A DNA stretch of 64,000 nt from Rhabditophanes sp. KR3021 (GCA_963281155.1 CAUJLY010000003.1:3596001-3660000); one strand, 5' to 3'. Counted from the first letter of the stretch, positions 35,401 to 48,900 are shown. Notes: generated by a model not told the origin, from the letters alone. Numbers and translations: made by a program.

Positions 35401-38400
35401 TGAAGCACCATTAACATTTTGTTATTGTAATAACTGTGCGGCACGACTCTTTTGGGAATATTTTTGAAAAAGTCGTATAATTTTTACAGTCCTTTTAGAC
35501 AACTTTGATTTTAGCAGGAAAGGGTGTTATTATAACTTTTATACTTTATACTTAATACTTGAATCATTAAACTATTTTGAGAGCACTAATTTTTATTAGT
35601 TTAGATAAAAAATTAAATATTCGCTTTAATTTGTTTTATCACCTTACATTCGTCACAAATCAATCATTATCCTTTATTTCGCCGTCTTTTGTATATATTT
35701 AATGCATACTACTAATGTTATTTATTATACTAAAAAATATATCTTCTTTGTTTCATACCTGAGCCAACCATTTCGATTTGTATGCGTAAAGTATTATAAG
35801 TAGAGAGCTAAATGCCATCAAACCATTGTTTAATGTTTTGGTATATTGAACCGTCAAAACTTTGCCCTACATTATCTTAAATTCTATTGTGTGCGCTTTA
35901 AAGATACGCCGGTTATATATAGCATGCCGAGTCACAAGAATAAATAATCAGTGGTTTGTTTACTCTCTTCAAAGAAACAGACGTTCCGAGCTTGGTGGTT
36001 CACTGTAGTTCATTTTTGTCTATATTAATTCATTCGTATAAATATGTCCATATATGCACATTCATCTATTCATAATATTTATATACAATTTTGTACAACT
36101 AACTCACATCAACTTCATTAAAATCTTCCAACAATGGTCTATTTTTTGTTAATTGCAAAGACTTCAATTAGATAAATACATTGTCTCATTAAAAATTGTC
36201 ATAAATAGTGTCGAGAAGACATCTGTCAAATTAACTGAACAGGATCCAAGTTTTTATTAGCTAATCATTAATGAGACATACTTTATATGTGTATACATTT
36301 GATTACACTTCCGATGTGGTTAACTATATCAAACATTGCCATCTAAATTACCAAACAACCTAAAATAACCCCAAAAAAGATATCATTTTTTGCACTAAAT
36401 AGCAAGTGCCAAATTGCAGTGGCCGTCCTCTATTTAATGTAAAGAAACATCAATTGTTGCTAAGTAGGAAACGTTTTTTAAATAAAACATTGTTAAGGTC
36501 ATCGCCACCAACACATCTACTCATTGCTTATAATTTATTTTGTCATTATTGAACGCCATTTTCGATCTATATTATAATTATTACCAAATGAAAATATTAT
36601 TCTATTTAGGAGAAAAAATATTACTAGATCTTTAAGAAAAATACTGTTAAATTTTTTTAAAAATACTACTATGTTTTTGAGCGAAAATATTACTCCATTA
36701 TTTGATTGATATACAACTTGATTAAAAATAATAGTTCATTTCCAATGAAAAAATGCATATTAATTCAAATCAACACTTGATGAGTATGCGTTTTTGTTCG
36801 GCATATTCTCATGTACATTTTTAATTCGTGACAGCATCTATTAACAACAGCTGTTTAAACAAATGAAAGTATCATAGTTTTAAGGTTTTAACTTTTACAA
36901 TTACCAAAGTTATAAATGTATTATAAATTCATAAAAATAGTGTTTTACTCTTTATGCTGTAAAGTTCCGGTCTTGATTAGCAAATATTTCACAGTCATTT
37001 TATTCATTAAAGTAATGTTCTACAGTGCAATAATGTTTTCGTCTTCCCTTCCGTATCAATGATCTTAATCATTTAAAAGTTGTCAATTTGTTGCATTTCC
37101 TCTCTTATCCAACAGATTCCTCTTAATTTTTTTGTTTGCATTGTCAATTTTGCTTTATGATAACAATAACGCTACATTTATTTAAGTTTTAATGATATTT
37201 ATATACACATTCGTACCCAATTTCTTAATTTATTTCTCTTTATTTACTGCTATCTGCCTTAACTGGAAGCAGTGATGTTACGATTTAACCTGTTTTTCTC
37301 AAACCTATGTTTCAATTTAGGTGATGCTTTTATTCGGCTTCACAGATTGCACATATGCTGCAATAAGTTATCACCATATTTCAGAACTCATCATCTGTTA
37401 ATGGTTTGTCATTTTAACAGACACACTTTAATATTAACTTTATTAACTTTTTTGGAAACTTTATTGGACACATACTTTGACAGATCTTTAATCTATTTCT
37501 AACAGAAAAATAAATCTAAATAACTATTTGCAAGTGAATATAATATCTGCAAGGCATTTAAGTTGTACAAATGAAAAAAAATATTTAGACTAATTGATAC
37601 AAATAAAATACGTATGTATCCATATGTGTTCTGATTTGTTACATAATAAGTTGCCACTAAAGAGGATAGACAGGGCAGTCATTAAGTCGTTGAATTTAAT
37701 TGTTCTTGGCAAAGATTGAGAAAATACTTAAGATGGCAAAAGAAACAGATGGTGTTTTTGGTTGAACGGCATTCTAACTCACTAAATTAGGCTTAATCTA
37801 GTTTGTCTGCTTAATTCTACTGATTTATCTATTCAGAATATACTTATTCCATCCATCTTTACTATTTATAGTATTTTAGGATGTCTTATTGACGTAAGAC
37901 AAGAACTCATAAATTGTTAATCTTATTCATAATTCACAGCAAAATCTATATTTTATTTTAAATCAACAATCCATTAAAAATGTAAAAGTGCATATCGTGC
38001 TCGAACCATTAAAAAATTTCAATAATCCAAAAAAGATTTAGGATGTTATTTATTTGAGGGCATTTAGATGATTTAATACATTACTTTTTAGCTATTTAGG
38101 AAGATTTGATATGCCGTAAAGTATATTTTTTCCAATTTAATATACTTTAAATATCTATATCTAATTTATGTTTTAGGAAAATTAAATCCGTTTTCAAAGA
38201 TTTAGTACAACTTTAAAAATAAGTAATTATCATCAATCCGTTATGGATAGTTGGGTATATGGACAACTTTCACACAATTCTCAAATACCGCTCCTTCATT
38301 TTCTCTCTACAATATCACAAGGGTAGCAAGTTTTGCTTCATGACCATTTTGTGACCCTTAACACAATGTCTATTATTCGTATCCTTGTTAGTAACTTTAA

Positions 38401-39836
38401 ATGTTAAACCTCCCCTGTTTAATGTTAATAGAAATAAGTAAAAACTTAGAAACTATTTCAAACACTATAATACAAGAGCTTCCATTTGTCAAATAACTTT
38501 TAAGCTTAAACAGAAGAACTCCTTTCTGCCTTTTCCAATTAGATATTCTTTTTTAAAAGACTTCTATCCATTCATAATATAATAATAAGTATTTCCGCCG
38601 CTTTATTGGACCTGTTTTGTTAGTGATAATTGCGACCGTTTTACTCATAACAAATTGAAAAGGTTTTAAATATGTAATAATCGTAGAAAGCATGTATAAA
38701 TAAATAAATTTGAGTAAAATGACATGCAATAATACATTAGGTATTCTGATTACATTTTCCCTATAAATTCAGTTTTATTTTTTATTCAACCAATGAAATT
38801 TTCGAAACGATCCAAATGATATCAGTTTTATTTATATTGTTTGATCATTCACATCGCATTATAATAATGTGAAATTCGATTGTTTCAACGCTTTCTAACA
38901 AATTATGTGTATCATAACAGCCTTATCAATTTTTTTGTTATCCACGTTGTCTTGTGATTATATAACTAAATCACAAGCACCGCTGATGAATTGTTCTTTT
39001 TGTTAGCTTTAACAATGCCATCCGATATCTAAAAACATTTAGGCTCAGACGAATTACTGAAATTACGGAATTTACTGAATTGTTGCTTTTGTTTTTACAC
39101 GTTTAGTATTTGTTACTATTATTATTCTATGTTAAATTGTATTTAGTTATTTTGAATACAAATTTTAAAACAACAATGTCATACATGCAAAAAGTATTCT
39201 TCAGATTTCTTTAATTACGTGAAATATGTCGATTCAACAAAATCTTATCTTATTTATTTGAAATACATATATCCATTACCGTTTATGAACCAAATATTAT
39301 ATGTAAATGTTCAGATATTTAGGTATTCTTAATGTTTGGCTAGAAACCTTCTCGCTTTTAAAATTCTTTGATATCTTTTAAATCCCTAAATTATATTAAA
39401 AAGTCCATACAAGTTATTAAAAAGTCCAAAAATATTATTTAAATCCTTGCATATTATTTAAATCCTTGAATATTGTTTTAAATCCTTGAATATTAGTAAA
39501 ATGCTTTTAGGGGCAGTTTATGAATGGTATAAAATATTTATATATTAAAGGTGAAATTTTATAGGATGTCAATAGTGGTTGTGAATTAATACGCTGTAAT
39601 TGAATACAAAATTGAATAAACATAATATTTTAATGTGACATTATTTTAGATTTTCTCAAGAAAATAATGACATTGTATCTAATACGCATATTCGAATAAA
39701 GTTAAGTGTTAACTATTATTAATATTATTTCAAAAATCTAAGCATTTTAAATCATTATTTAATTGCATTAGTTCTCAAACTATTTATTCTAATCGGATTG
39801 CTTATTTATACATTAGAAATTTTACTTTATCAAAAA
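32469..39836. other. AT-rich gene desert
   Basis: About 7.4 kb with no supported gene. Open frames here are random AT-rich runs. A small tandem repeat lies at 39380-39500. The right end presumably contains the promoter of the convertase gene. Confidence 0.55.
39380..39500. repeat. Short tandem repeat, about 20-24 nt unit
   Basis: About five imperfect copies based on TTTAAATCCTTGAATATTAT, the earlier ones reading AAAGTCC in place of AATCCTT. Located about 340 nt before the convertase start codon. No function evident. Confidence 0.65.
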
Positions 39837-42800
39837 ATGTTCTTTTCACTTAATAGTTGGAAGAAAACAAGGCAAAGGGATATGTTTTGTTTGAAATTGT
39901 CAAAAATTGTAATGCTACTCCTTTCATTGTTTTGCTTATTAACGCAAAATTGTGTGGCCGGGTCATACGAAGATGGTGAAAATAGTGTGGCCATCAAGCA
40001 TGGGTATAGGAAAACATATAAAAATGAATTTGCTGTTAAAATAATAGGAGGAAATTCAGAGGATGCCACAGCATTAGCTTTAAAGCATGGCATGATTAAT
40101 CATGGACCAGTAAGTGTTTTTATCCTTTTTTGTTGTAAATAAAATTTAGATTATTCACGGCGAAGAGTACTTTTTATTTGAGAATCCAAGATTAAAAAAC
40201 AGAGCGAGAAGGAAAAGTCGGTCTGTAAACACGGCTTCATTGTCGAAGGAAAGCAATGTGATATGGGTTCAACAACAAATAGCTAAAGTGCGGGTCAAAC
40301 GAACATCGTTCAACATGGAACCAGTAAACTCCAGAGTGCGAATTCACGTGAATAAGGGAATGAACCATTCCTTCGATTTCAACAAAATGGAACCAAATGA
40401 TCCCTTGTGGCAAGATATGTGGTATTTGAGAAGATCTGACGACAATGTCAAGCTGCCTGATCACAATGTCAAAGAAGCGTGGGCGTTAGGTTATACTGGA
40501 AAAGGTTAGTAGTAATTATCAAAATATATATAAATAGATACGAGTCACGTTAAAATAAACTGATAAAAAGACTTACGAAATATTTCTTATTTCAAAGTTA
40601 TTAACTGTCAAATTCAATTTAGGTGTGGTCGTAACGATTCTAGACGATGGACTTGAAAGAACGCATCCTGATCTCCAACCTAACTATGATCCATTGGCTT
40701 CATTTGATGTAAATGATCGAGATGACGATCCAATGCCGCGCTATGACTATTCAAATGAAAACAGACACGGCACAAGTTATCTTATTAGGCTTTGCCTCAA
40801 AAATTATTTCCAGGGTTTTCCATAAAGTTTGTAGATTATTTATTTTAAGCAAAATAAATAGGGATAATAGATTTAATTAAAAAATATGTAGTATAAACTT
40901 GCAAATTAGGCGCTTTAAGGTTTATACAAATATTAATATCTTCTTTTAACTGTTATTAATAGTCTTTATTTTTTAAATGTGCCGGTGAAGTTTCAGCAGT
41001 CTTCAACAATTCATTATGTATAACTGGGGTATCTTACAACGCGAAGATTGGAGGAATTCGAATGTTAGATGGTGAAGTAAGTCTTATAAATATTCGTGCA
41101 AATAATCAAAAGTGACGAAAACACTTTTTATTAAATAAAAAGTTCTCTATTACACAATCTTTTTAATCATAATTTTAGGTAACAGATGCAGTAGAAGCCG
41201 CAGCTCTGTCATTCAATCCACAACATATTGATATTTTTAGCAGTTCTTGGGGGCCTTCAGGTTAGAATTTATACTAGAGTTTTTAATTAATTTATATTTT
41301 AGATTTGAGTGATGTTTGTAAGTATTATATTTATTTTTAATCAAGTGAGAATGTGAACAAACATTACTAATATTGTTATTTAAGTTGATGGACCAGCAAA
41401 ATTAACAAGGGAAGCTTTCGAAAAAGGTGTCAAGTATGGTCGAGGAGGACTAGGAAGTATTTTCGTCTGGGCATCGGGTACTATTTATATAGGATTATTT
41501 TTTAATACATATCTATTGCTTTAGGAAATGGAGGAAAAGAAGATGACGTTTGTTCTGCCGATGGATATACAAACTCAATTTATACTTTGTCTATTTCATC
41601 TGCAACAGAAAGTGGGAACATTCCTTGGTATTCTGAAGCTTGTTCCTCCACCTTGGCAACAACATATTCAAGTGGAAGTAATGACGAGAAAATGATTCTG
41701 ACAACTGATTTACATGGATCATATACACGTTCACACACAGGTTCCTAAACATATCCTAATCAAAATTTAAAAATAGAGTCTCATAAGTCGATTAACCAAA
41801 AAAAATATTTGTCATAAAAAAGAGAGCACATGTAGTTTAATTAAAAATTTATTAGACACGAAAGGATAGTACAAAAACAGATTATTCAAATACGTTGAGC
41901 TTAAGAATGATAAAAATGAAAACGTGTTTATTATAAAGCATCGAAATTTGAATACAATTCTTTTAGGTGCATAAAAACAGTCTATAGTTAATTTGAATAT
42001 ACCAAAACATTAATTCAATGTGATATTCAGACATCTTAATTTAATTAATTAAAGTACATGAGTGTAAACAACTAAATATCAACTTAGCGATGAAACTTCT
42101 TCTAAATTAGATATCTTACAGGTACATCTGCCTCTGCGCCAATTGCTGCAGGAATTTCGGCACTAGCATTGGAAGCTAATCCTAAATTGTCATGGCGTGA
42201 TCTCCAAGTAAGTGATAAAGTACATTATTTTCATTGTCTGTTTTAGCATATAATAATCCAAACCTCAAAAAGTAAAGGATTAATTTCAAATGATTGGAAA
42301 ACAAACGGAGTAAATCGTACAGTAAGTATCCTTAGGGTGTGCATGCCCTGGAGTTTAAACGGTCTAAAAATTACTGTTTTCATCCAGTCGTTAGAACGTA
42401 TAATTAGATACACGTTTAAAATCCTTGAATATACAGTCAAATCATTAGCCACATTTTATAAGTAGCTTATAAAGAAATTAAGATACAAAATACTTACTTA
42501 AGAGTTTTTTCTTTTTGAGTTTTTCAGCAAATACTTTTTTATTAATTTGTTCTTCATCAAAAAATATTTTCAAGTCGCCAGACACTTCTGCTTTTGTTTT
42601 ACCCTAAATTGCGACATCAATAAATACAAAAATATCTCCACTTTTACGATTCAAACAGCTCTTTTTATTAAGGTTCGTCTGGAGAAGGATAGTTTCATAT
42701 AGGGCCGTATAGTTATGGCATCAGAAATGTCAATAACATTAACTTGATAGAACTTTTAATTGTTTTTAATCATGTGAGCATAAATAGTTGGAAGAAGTCA

Positions 42801-45753
42801 ATGTTGCGATAAACAAAATTGGTGTGAGAATCTTTCATTTCTTCGACGACCTATCCAGGAATGATTATTTATTACATAAAATACCAACCATCATAAAATA
42901 AACATATAAAGTAGCAATTTAAATGAGTGAAATATTAATATAAACATACAAATATATGTTCACTTTTATAGGATTATTACTAATAATGATTTATATCTCT
43001 TCAAATTGCTTCATATACCTTCTTAATTTGATGACATGTTTAAATTTTTCTAAACAAAAACTTTTTTATATCAAGCAAATAAATTTCTTTTAAGGTAAGC
43101 CACTCATTTGGATATGGTTTATTAGATGCTGGAGCGATCGTGAAACGTGCTTCAAAATGGCAGTCGGTCCCCGTTCAAAGAAAATGTAAAATCACATACC
43201 CAGCACGATACAAAGTGATACCCAATGGAAAGAGAATTGTTTTGCAACAGCATACAAATGTTTGTTCAAATTCCAACGACCACATTAAATATGTTGAACA
43301 TGTGCAGGCCGTTATTTCTCTAACAGCTCCAAAAAGAGGTATTCAGAGGGAACATTAAAACTTAAAGCCAACATTTTATTTGAAAAGTATTAAAAATAGC
43401 AATCAGTGATTAAATGATATGCTCCGTAGTCAAATGCGTTTTCTCAAGAATATTCTTTGAGATTATTTTAACAGTAGTGGGATGTTTCAAAAACATACCA
43501 TCAATATTTGCTAAGTCTTTTTGTAGATCTAGTATGACAGCATATTCATAGGCCAGGGCATCATTACTAGTTAAGTCGTCAACACGCAATTTACTAAAAA
43601 AGACACTTTTTCAATATCTTATTAAAACACAACATCTATTTCATATTCAAAATATATTACTAATTATTAACTTTCTTTATAGGTGACATCCAAATATTCT
43701 TGACATCACCCAAAGGAACTAGATCTGATTTATTAAGGAAGAGAAGCCGAGACAGATCACGTGCAGGGTTCAAAGACTGGGCTTTTATGTCTGTTCATAC
43801 ATGGGGAGAAGATCCTCAAGGTGAGTGATACAAATATATATTATTTTTTAAGAGTTTATTAGACAAAAATTAGTTAAAATATGTAATTAAAAAACATGAA
43901 AGATGCAATTAAAAAGAATATTTTAGATAGTTTACTTTTTGATATGATTTTGCATAGAAATTTTCCAATCTTTCTTCTTCATTTAAATTATCATAAGCAC
44001 TGATAAATCCATCAACATGTTTGATGATATCATCAAACTCAGAGTATGTGATTCTAACAAGAGAATAGCCTTCTTTACGGCAATATTTATTTCAATTCTG
44101 CCATTGGTTTGTCCCTGGCAAGCTTTTCTTTGATCATCCCAAAACCAATTTTAACATGTTGGAGTTTGTCCACTTCGATGCAAAGCTCTCTAAAACGCTG
44201 GAGCTTGTTCTTTTCCCTCTACAATCATCAAATGTTTTTTCAGGTTCAATCTTTCTACATTTTAGCATTAATAAGCTTTTTGGTTTCATCGTGAAGAACT
44301 GAAACTTCACACAAAAATCGCACCAAGCCTTATTAAATAAGTGCCTTACAGTTCTAACACAATGTTGTTTGCACTCGATGCACACACTTGAGTAAGATTC
44401 GTTTGAAATGTTTCCGTAATCTTAGATTGGCACTGCATTTACTTTACTTCGAACACTACACTCTTCAGAAGTACATAAGTTGACATACACTTGGTGGCTG
44501 TTTTGTTCCAAGAAGTTGCAAGGGCACGTTCTACTACCAAGATAAAATAGAGTGCTTTATTATAGATAAGCTACATGATATATAATGAAGAATAATTCAT
44601 AAATATACATGATTTAATAATACTCAACACACACATTATTAATAATAGGCACCAAAACTAATAAATAGTACTTAAAAAAATCAAATGCTTTATCAAAAAT
44701 AGAACTCATTTTTTAAGCGTAGATCAAGTTGATTTGCTACGAAGAAAACAATCAAATTGTTCCAAGAAGTATTAGCTACTATTATTGTGCGTCAAAATAA
44801 CAATTAACCCATTTTTTTAATTAACATGTTATTCCAACTAAAAATGGTAATCGAATTCAATTAACAAAGCATTTTATGTAAAAACAATCGTACATAAATA
44901 ACCATCCAATAATTAACATTCATCCTTTAATTGATTTATAACTAATTTGATTTACTGTTTCAGGTATCTGGACGCTCGAAATTGAAAATGATGGTTGGGA
45001 CGACTCTGAACTTATAAGGTAAGTATTTACTTCTAAGGTTAAGCTAAACTTAAAACAAACAGTTAAGAAAACACTACGTATTTTAAAATACAAATCTGAT
45101 TAAGAGTTTTGAAAAGTTAGTAACTGACTATGCATTTGTAATGAATAATAAGATCAGAAATGTGTTAAATATACTTCATTAAATAGTAAAATTCATTTGT
45201 GAAGATACTAACTTTGCTATAACCAAAAATGTGAACTATATTGTAGTTATTAGGCTCATATTAACTTGATCAATGAGTAAAAATCTACCACTCCATTGGT
45301 AATGAGTTATTTAATTTTTTTGATGAATATATAAGATCATGTGGCAATGAAGTTATTTCAAATTTTCTCAATAAAAAATCAGCATCTTTAGATATGCATA
45401 ACTACTGAAGAAAAGATGCTTTAGGAAGTGACATTTTATACGCTTCAATATACATTTATAAAAAATAAGGCTAACATACTTGGCAGACATTAAATATATG
45501 TACAATTTTAAAAACAAATTTTTCTTTCGATTTTTAATGGATTATTTTTAGATGGGACTTGGTTTTCTATGGAACAGAAGAGGAAATAACAGAAAATGGG
45601 TGGGAGGGAAGAAAAACACAACCAAACCATGTTTCGCTAAGGAGCACAAACTTGCCAACATTTTCACACACGAACGGAGCCCACAAGTTGTACAAAATTC
45701 CTTGTCTATTAATATTTATATCAATAGTAACTATTATAGTACAAATATTTTAA
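39837..45753 (+). CDS. Furin-like proprotein convertase
   Basis: Fourteen exons: 39837-40109, 40150-40504, 40623-40775, 40976-41076, 41179-41260, 41303-41317, 41385-41477, 41525-41740, 42122-42207, 42247-42321, 43095-43338, 43683-43820, 44964-45018 and 45552-45753. They join to 695 residues. Kexin-family secretory serine protease that cuts precursors at basic sites. A signal-anchor or signal peptide ([14 protein letters not shown]) and prodomain with basic cleavage sites (RARRKSR, KVRVKR) come first. The catalytic triad is Asp in VTILDDGLE, His in RHGT and Ser in GTSASAP; the oxyanion Asn is in ASGNGG. A P domain follows ([19 protein letters not shown]). The furin Cys-rich domain is absent; a C-terminal hydrophobic anchor (CLL...IVTIIVQIF) ends the protein with no cytosolic tail. 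Exon 6 is only 15 nt. The exon 4 acceptor lacks its G (see findings). ATG 39882 is an alternative start. Introns 10, 11 and 12 hold antisense remnants. Confidence 0.92.
42470..42800 (-). pseudogene. Antisense remnant in furin intron 10
   Basis: Minus-strand protein-like sequence with [12 protein letters not shown], a TAA, then [20 protein letters not shown] and a Lys-rich end, inside the 773-nt intron 10. The FIDV...EVSG pattern weakly resembles the LLLDV...VEVSG part of the family-1 copy in BAG1 intron 2, so I place it tentatively in family 1. Confidence 0.35.
43410..43610 (-). pseudogene. Antisense nested element, family 1, in furin intron 11
   Basis: Short uninterrupted minus-strand frame with [35 protein letters not shown] and IISKNIL, ending in TAA at 43410. 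It aligns with other family-1 C-termini but lacks the SGQxN segment between NID and the Met before KHP. The intron is only 344 nt, so only the C-terminal third of the element is present. Confidence 0.55.
43925..44535 (-). pseudogene. Antisense remnant with Cys-rich and nuclease-like parts in furin intron 12
   Basis: Minus-strand remnant in an 1143-nt intron. The first part is Cys-rich ([15 protein letters not shown] then WCDFCVKF), suggesting a zinc-binding segment. The second part, after frame breaks near 44150, contains [19 protein letters not shown] followed by a helical acidic end ([16 protein letters not shown]). A C-x-x-x-x-x-L-I/V-R-I-x-Y pattern is common at the end of restriction-like or virus/phage-encoded nuclease domains, so a nuclease-like origin is possible. 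This is inference from a motif only. In-frame stops include TAA, TAA and TGA. Confidence 0.45.
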
Positions 45754-45927
45754 CTCCGATGAACAAAAATTATCTTGTATATTTATTATCATGTCATTTA
45801 CATTCCTCATCGAACGCTTTACATTGTTAAAAAATTATTGTTTATATAAATTTCTAAACTCGCTCTAATAAAATAAATATATCATATAATTATAATCAAA
45901 TATGCCAACATCACAAAGTTATCTTTC

Positions 45928-48900
45928 TTATTCTTCAAGCTCGACCTTATTTTTCCAATTTTCGACCTGAAAATTATTAGTTAAATATTGTATAAAATTT
46001 ATGAAACAACTATATATGAAGGTTTCAATAAGATTAACCTCTACGAAAAACAATCTTTAACCTGATGCTACCTCTTCACTCTTTCGCTCTTAATGATAAT
46101 TTACATATTAAGTATTTATCATAATTGCGCAGTTGAGTTATTCCAACTTTATACCCTCATTATTTTATGATTCTTAACCACTTTATCCTTTTTAGATAAA
46201 GTGACCACATTATCTTAGACTCTAAGTCTCATCTTTTAACAAATAATTAAGTCTACGTTTGTGTTCTCATTATGGATATACGCCAGCATACATATTTTTT
46301 CTTTTCTTTTTGAAGAAGAACATTTTTTAAGTTATGAATTTAGTTATGTTTGAATTGGTCCGTGTTTTCGACGTATTCATGTTGTTACTTAATTTATGAC
46401 GTTTACTAATATTGCCTCTTTATTTTAGTTGTCCATTCACTTAAAGTGGTGTTAAACTATGGAGAAAGGCGATGTCAGAAAGATCCCTAAGAGAAATATA
46501 GATGAAATGGCATTGCCTCTTGGAATGAAACAATTGAGCTGCGAAAGGGAAGTTGTTTGTTGGAAAAAAAGAAGCTCCCAGAACTGATGGTAAATTAAAC
46601 ATCTTAAATAATAACCAATCGTTTTAGCTTCGGATAACCCACCACAACCAAGTCGTTTCCTTGATTTCTTTCAAAAAATGATGAGTCTCCTTTGACTGAA
46701 CATGAGAAGTGGTTAGAAAGAAGTAGGTCAAATGTCGAAGCTGGTATGAATGTCATTGAAGATGAATTTAAAATGACTTCTAAATTCAGTCGTACTCTAA
46801 AGAATGGTGATTTGTTTAGCAGAAAGGAGTCTAGAATGGACACAATAGAACCATCCCGCGAAAATTCTTCACCTCAAGCTTCCCGTTCCTACCAAAAAAT
46901 TGGCCGAAAACTTGGAATTTATGTTCGTGGAAAGATTGAAATGACAGATCCCAAACTGTGCCACGGGGAATGTAGTATGCATGAAGTCTATCTCCTCAGT
47001 AATGTCAATGCCTTGCTGTTGCAGACATCTTGGTCAAAATGATGTTTGATATTAAGATCACTTTTGACAACTAATTTTCATATTTTGATACCCACTTTTA
47101 ATTCCCATTTTTTTTACTTACTTGGAAAATTAACTTGTCATTGTGGCCTAAAACATTTTGAATTTCACAAACCAAATTTTTTCTTTTTTCACGGTTTCTT
47201 AAGCGTTGATCTTCCGCTGTGTCATCGGCAAAAATAACAAGACCATCAATATTCTCCAACAAACGGGTTCCTTTTTCTCCGAAATACTGCATTCGTTTCT
47301 TCATCTTCTTGGTCATTTCTTCCCTCATTTCATCAACCAAAAAGTTTTTCTTCATTTCGCCAAAGTCAGCCTCGATTTCTAACAACTCTTTTTTCCATAC
47401 ACAGACACTTTTCTTATCGAAATCCAATAGTCGTTGGAAACCTGGGTCAAAAGTGTTACGATTAATTAAGAAATATATGAATTAAAATAAATTTGGTTTA
47501 ATAAATTTACATTAGAGTGTCTCGATTGAAAAGAGGTTTTGAAAAAATAATAGTTCTTGACTGTTGGAGGATGAACATTAGTTAACTTTTTATTAGATAC
47601 TAATAAGATTCCTTATTATTTGAATTATGTTATCACTATACTGTATGCGTGTCAACATTTGCCAATCACCTGCGATGATAAAAGCCAGCAAAGTCATTGC
47701 ACACCAATTTTTTAATCAGAATAAGTAACTACTTGACAAACAATTGTTGAGGGTACAAAACCTGTTCAAGCTATATACACTGAAAAAAGGTTGAAGTAGT
47801 AACTGCATTGGTAATAGGGCATTGTATTAACTATACTCATCCCGAATTCACTAATACCGCTACGAATGGAAGATTAGTATTACTAGGTGATGGAGAAACT
47901 GTTTAACTTGTAAGGTCTACTTTACGATTTTTTATTTAATGATCATGGAGTGATTAAAGTCAAAACGACATCTCCATAAAGCGACGTTTATTTGAGTATA
48001 AAAACAAATTTGGGTGTCCTGGAAATGACTGCACATTTAAAAACAGTAATTTTCGTTATCTAATATAACATCGCAAAACACAAGCTTGTACTGAATTAAA
48101 ACAGTATGCAAAAACAAGGTCTAACAAAGATAAGAAGCTAAAGGATGATGAGTTATTGAAAAGTGTAATAAAGAAACCCAAAAATGACTTTTTCCAAAAA
48201 CTGCTAAGAAGAAGCAATCAACTTATTTATTACTGGACGTTCCTACTAATGTTGACTTAAAGACTCTTAAACTAAACGAAACATGGTCAGATTCATTTTA
48301 TTAGATCAAAAAGTTAGTAGATGTAGAAGTATCCGGAAAGATAGGAGAAAAAAGTGGTTGTTATTTACCTTGACGATCTACACATTAGTCAGGCTCTTAA
48401 ACTTGAATATGCCATTTTGTATGACATGAGAGATATTTTAACCAACATCGATGATTCAGGCCAATCAAATCATGTGATGCACCTAAAACATCCCCATATT
48501 GCCAAAAGATTTGGTCATAGTGCCTCGCACGAATTTTTGAACATTTATCTAATGCTTCATATTTTTTGTATTTTAATAAGTTTTAGTATTTTGTGTTTTT
48601 AAAAAGCATACCTATATCTACTAATCTTGATGGGTCTGGCTTGCCCATACACATTAATTTTTCATTTTCTTTTAATTTAAGGGAAGCTAACGGAGTATCG
48701 TCACTGTGCATCATTGTTTTTCCTAAAAAATGTAATTAAAAATACGAAAAGCTGTTACTTACCTCGGCAAATAATCCTTAACCCTTCCTCTAAGTATTTA
48801 GTCTTTTCCAAGATTAAATCTTTTAATTCTCTGAAAGTGTAGAGTATTCTGATTTCATCAGCTTCGAAATCGAGGGGCTCCAAAGTGTCAGGATCAAATT

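Noticed and set aside
37272..37502. 76-codon open frame in the desert
   Set aside because: Isolated, AT-driven composition, no conserved motif and no splice context.
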